The position numbers and the translations under genes were made by a program. The notes beneath the pieces were generated by a model. That model saw only the letters and a program-made list of their open reading frames with translations, had not been told where the DNA came from and did not search any database. A stretch of 6,594 nucleotides of DNA from a bacterium UBP1_UBA4771. Lineage in GTDB: Bacteria > Krumholzibacteriota > Krumholzibacteriia > Krumholzibacteriales > Krumholzibacteriaceae. The stretch is taken from contig DHHN01000016.1 of NCBI GenBank assembly GCA_002403295.1, positions 1-6,594 of the forward strand, read 5' to 3'. This document shows, piece by piece, positions 6,459 to 6,594 of this stretch (the first letter of the stretch is position 1; every line of letters begins with the position of its first letter).

Positions 6459-6594
6459 TCTTCTCTTCCTCCGTCACCGTCTCGAGGTAGCCGGCGATGG
6501 ACGGCGAATCGTACACGGCGGCGACGTCGTTGTCCAGCGCCTCGAGGCGCGAGAGCGCGAGCCCTTCCTCGGCGAGCCACTCCGGCGGCTCCTC
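6439..6594 (-). CDS. C-terminal end of an unidentified protein upstream of ribE (5' end outside window)
   Basis: The minus strand is open from the window edge to a TGA at 6441-6439, giving 51 residues. The piece begins EEPPEWLAEEGLALSRLEAL and ends EEEKIVHWTD. Codon third positions are almost all G or C, as in the neighbouring genes, while the other two frames on this strand hit stops or give arginine/serine-rich shadows. This supports it as real coding sequence. Its last 20 bases overlap the start of ribE, so the two genes are probably translationally coupled. In many riboflavin operons this position holds ribD, but the visible tail does not show the glycine-rich C-terminal reductase pattern I would expect of RibD. 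I do not recognise the family. The fragment is acidic and has no predicted membrane segment. Confidence 0.7.
   Translation of the reverse strand, partial: EEPPEWLAEEGLALSRLEALDNDVAAVYDSPSIAGYLETVTEEEKIVHWTD
6468..6472 (-). promoter_or_regulatory. Shine-Dalgarno site that fixes the TTG start of ribE
   Basis: GGAGG on the minus strand lies 9 bases upstream of the TTG at 6458-6456. There is no ATG nearby in this frame, and the family's invariant N-terminus (MFTGLIE) begins exactly at this TTG. The site sits inside the coding sequence of the upstream gene. Confidence 0.7.

Noticed and set aside
6459..6594. Possible FMN riboswitch upstream of ribE
   Set aside because: The sequence is coding on the minus strand and overlaps ribE. 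No conserved riboswitch stems or space for an aptamer are present. A riboswitch could only lie beyond the window.

Overview
The window is a single-strand, densely packed, GC-rich (roughly two-thirds G+C by eye) bacterial chromosome segment. Every gene I can support lies on the minus strand, so transcription runs from the high to the low coordinates. No gap between genes exceeds about 16 bases, and most junctions are overlapping stop/start codons (GTGA, TTGA, ATGA, ATGA, or longer overlaps). This is the pattern of one long, translationally coupled operon. No promoter, terminator, riboswitch, RNA gene, mobile element or CRISPR array is visible. The operon continues past both ends of the window.

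First block (about 6594 down to 3707): the C-terminal end of an unidentified protein is followed by ribE (riboflavin synthase), ribBA (fused DHBP synthase/GTP cyclohydrolase II), ribH (lumazine synthase) and nusB (transcription antitermination factor). The ribE-ribBA-ribH-nusB order is a common arrangement in many bacterial phyla. RibBA makes both precursors, RibH joins the four-carbon unit to the pyrimidine, and RibE makes riboflavin. The usual ribD (deaminase/reductase) is not recognisable in the visible part of the upstream gene.

Second block (about 3710 down to 1): a small calcineurin-like metallophosphoesterase is followed by a class I SAM-dependent methyltransferase, a GT-B family 4-type glycosyltransferase and an integral membrane protein of the YbhN/AglD/UPF0104 type (flippase-like, LPG-synthase transmembrane fold). 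The first 12 codons of another gene follow. The methyltransferase, glycosyltransferase and membrane protein together suggest a glycolipid or lipid-linked glycan function. That is an inference from context and no substrate can be read from the sequence.

The oddest feature is the methyltransferase start. Its conserved N-terminal region lies upstream of the first conventional start codon, and no ATG, GTG or TTG exists in frame between it and the preceding TAG. The best-placed candidate is an ATC codon behind a good Shine-Dalgarno sequence. Several other starts in the operon are also non-ATG (TTG for ribE, GTG for ribBA, TTG for the phosphoesterase).

The organism cannot be named from this window. 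The gene order, base composition and protein style fit a GC-rich bacterium from a little-cultured lineage (Acidobacteriota, Myxococcota-like or candidate phyla), but this is a weak inference. The riboflavin/nusB part is ordinary. I see no convincing novel defence or mobile system here.
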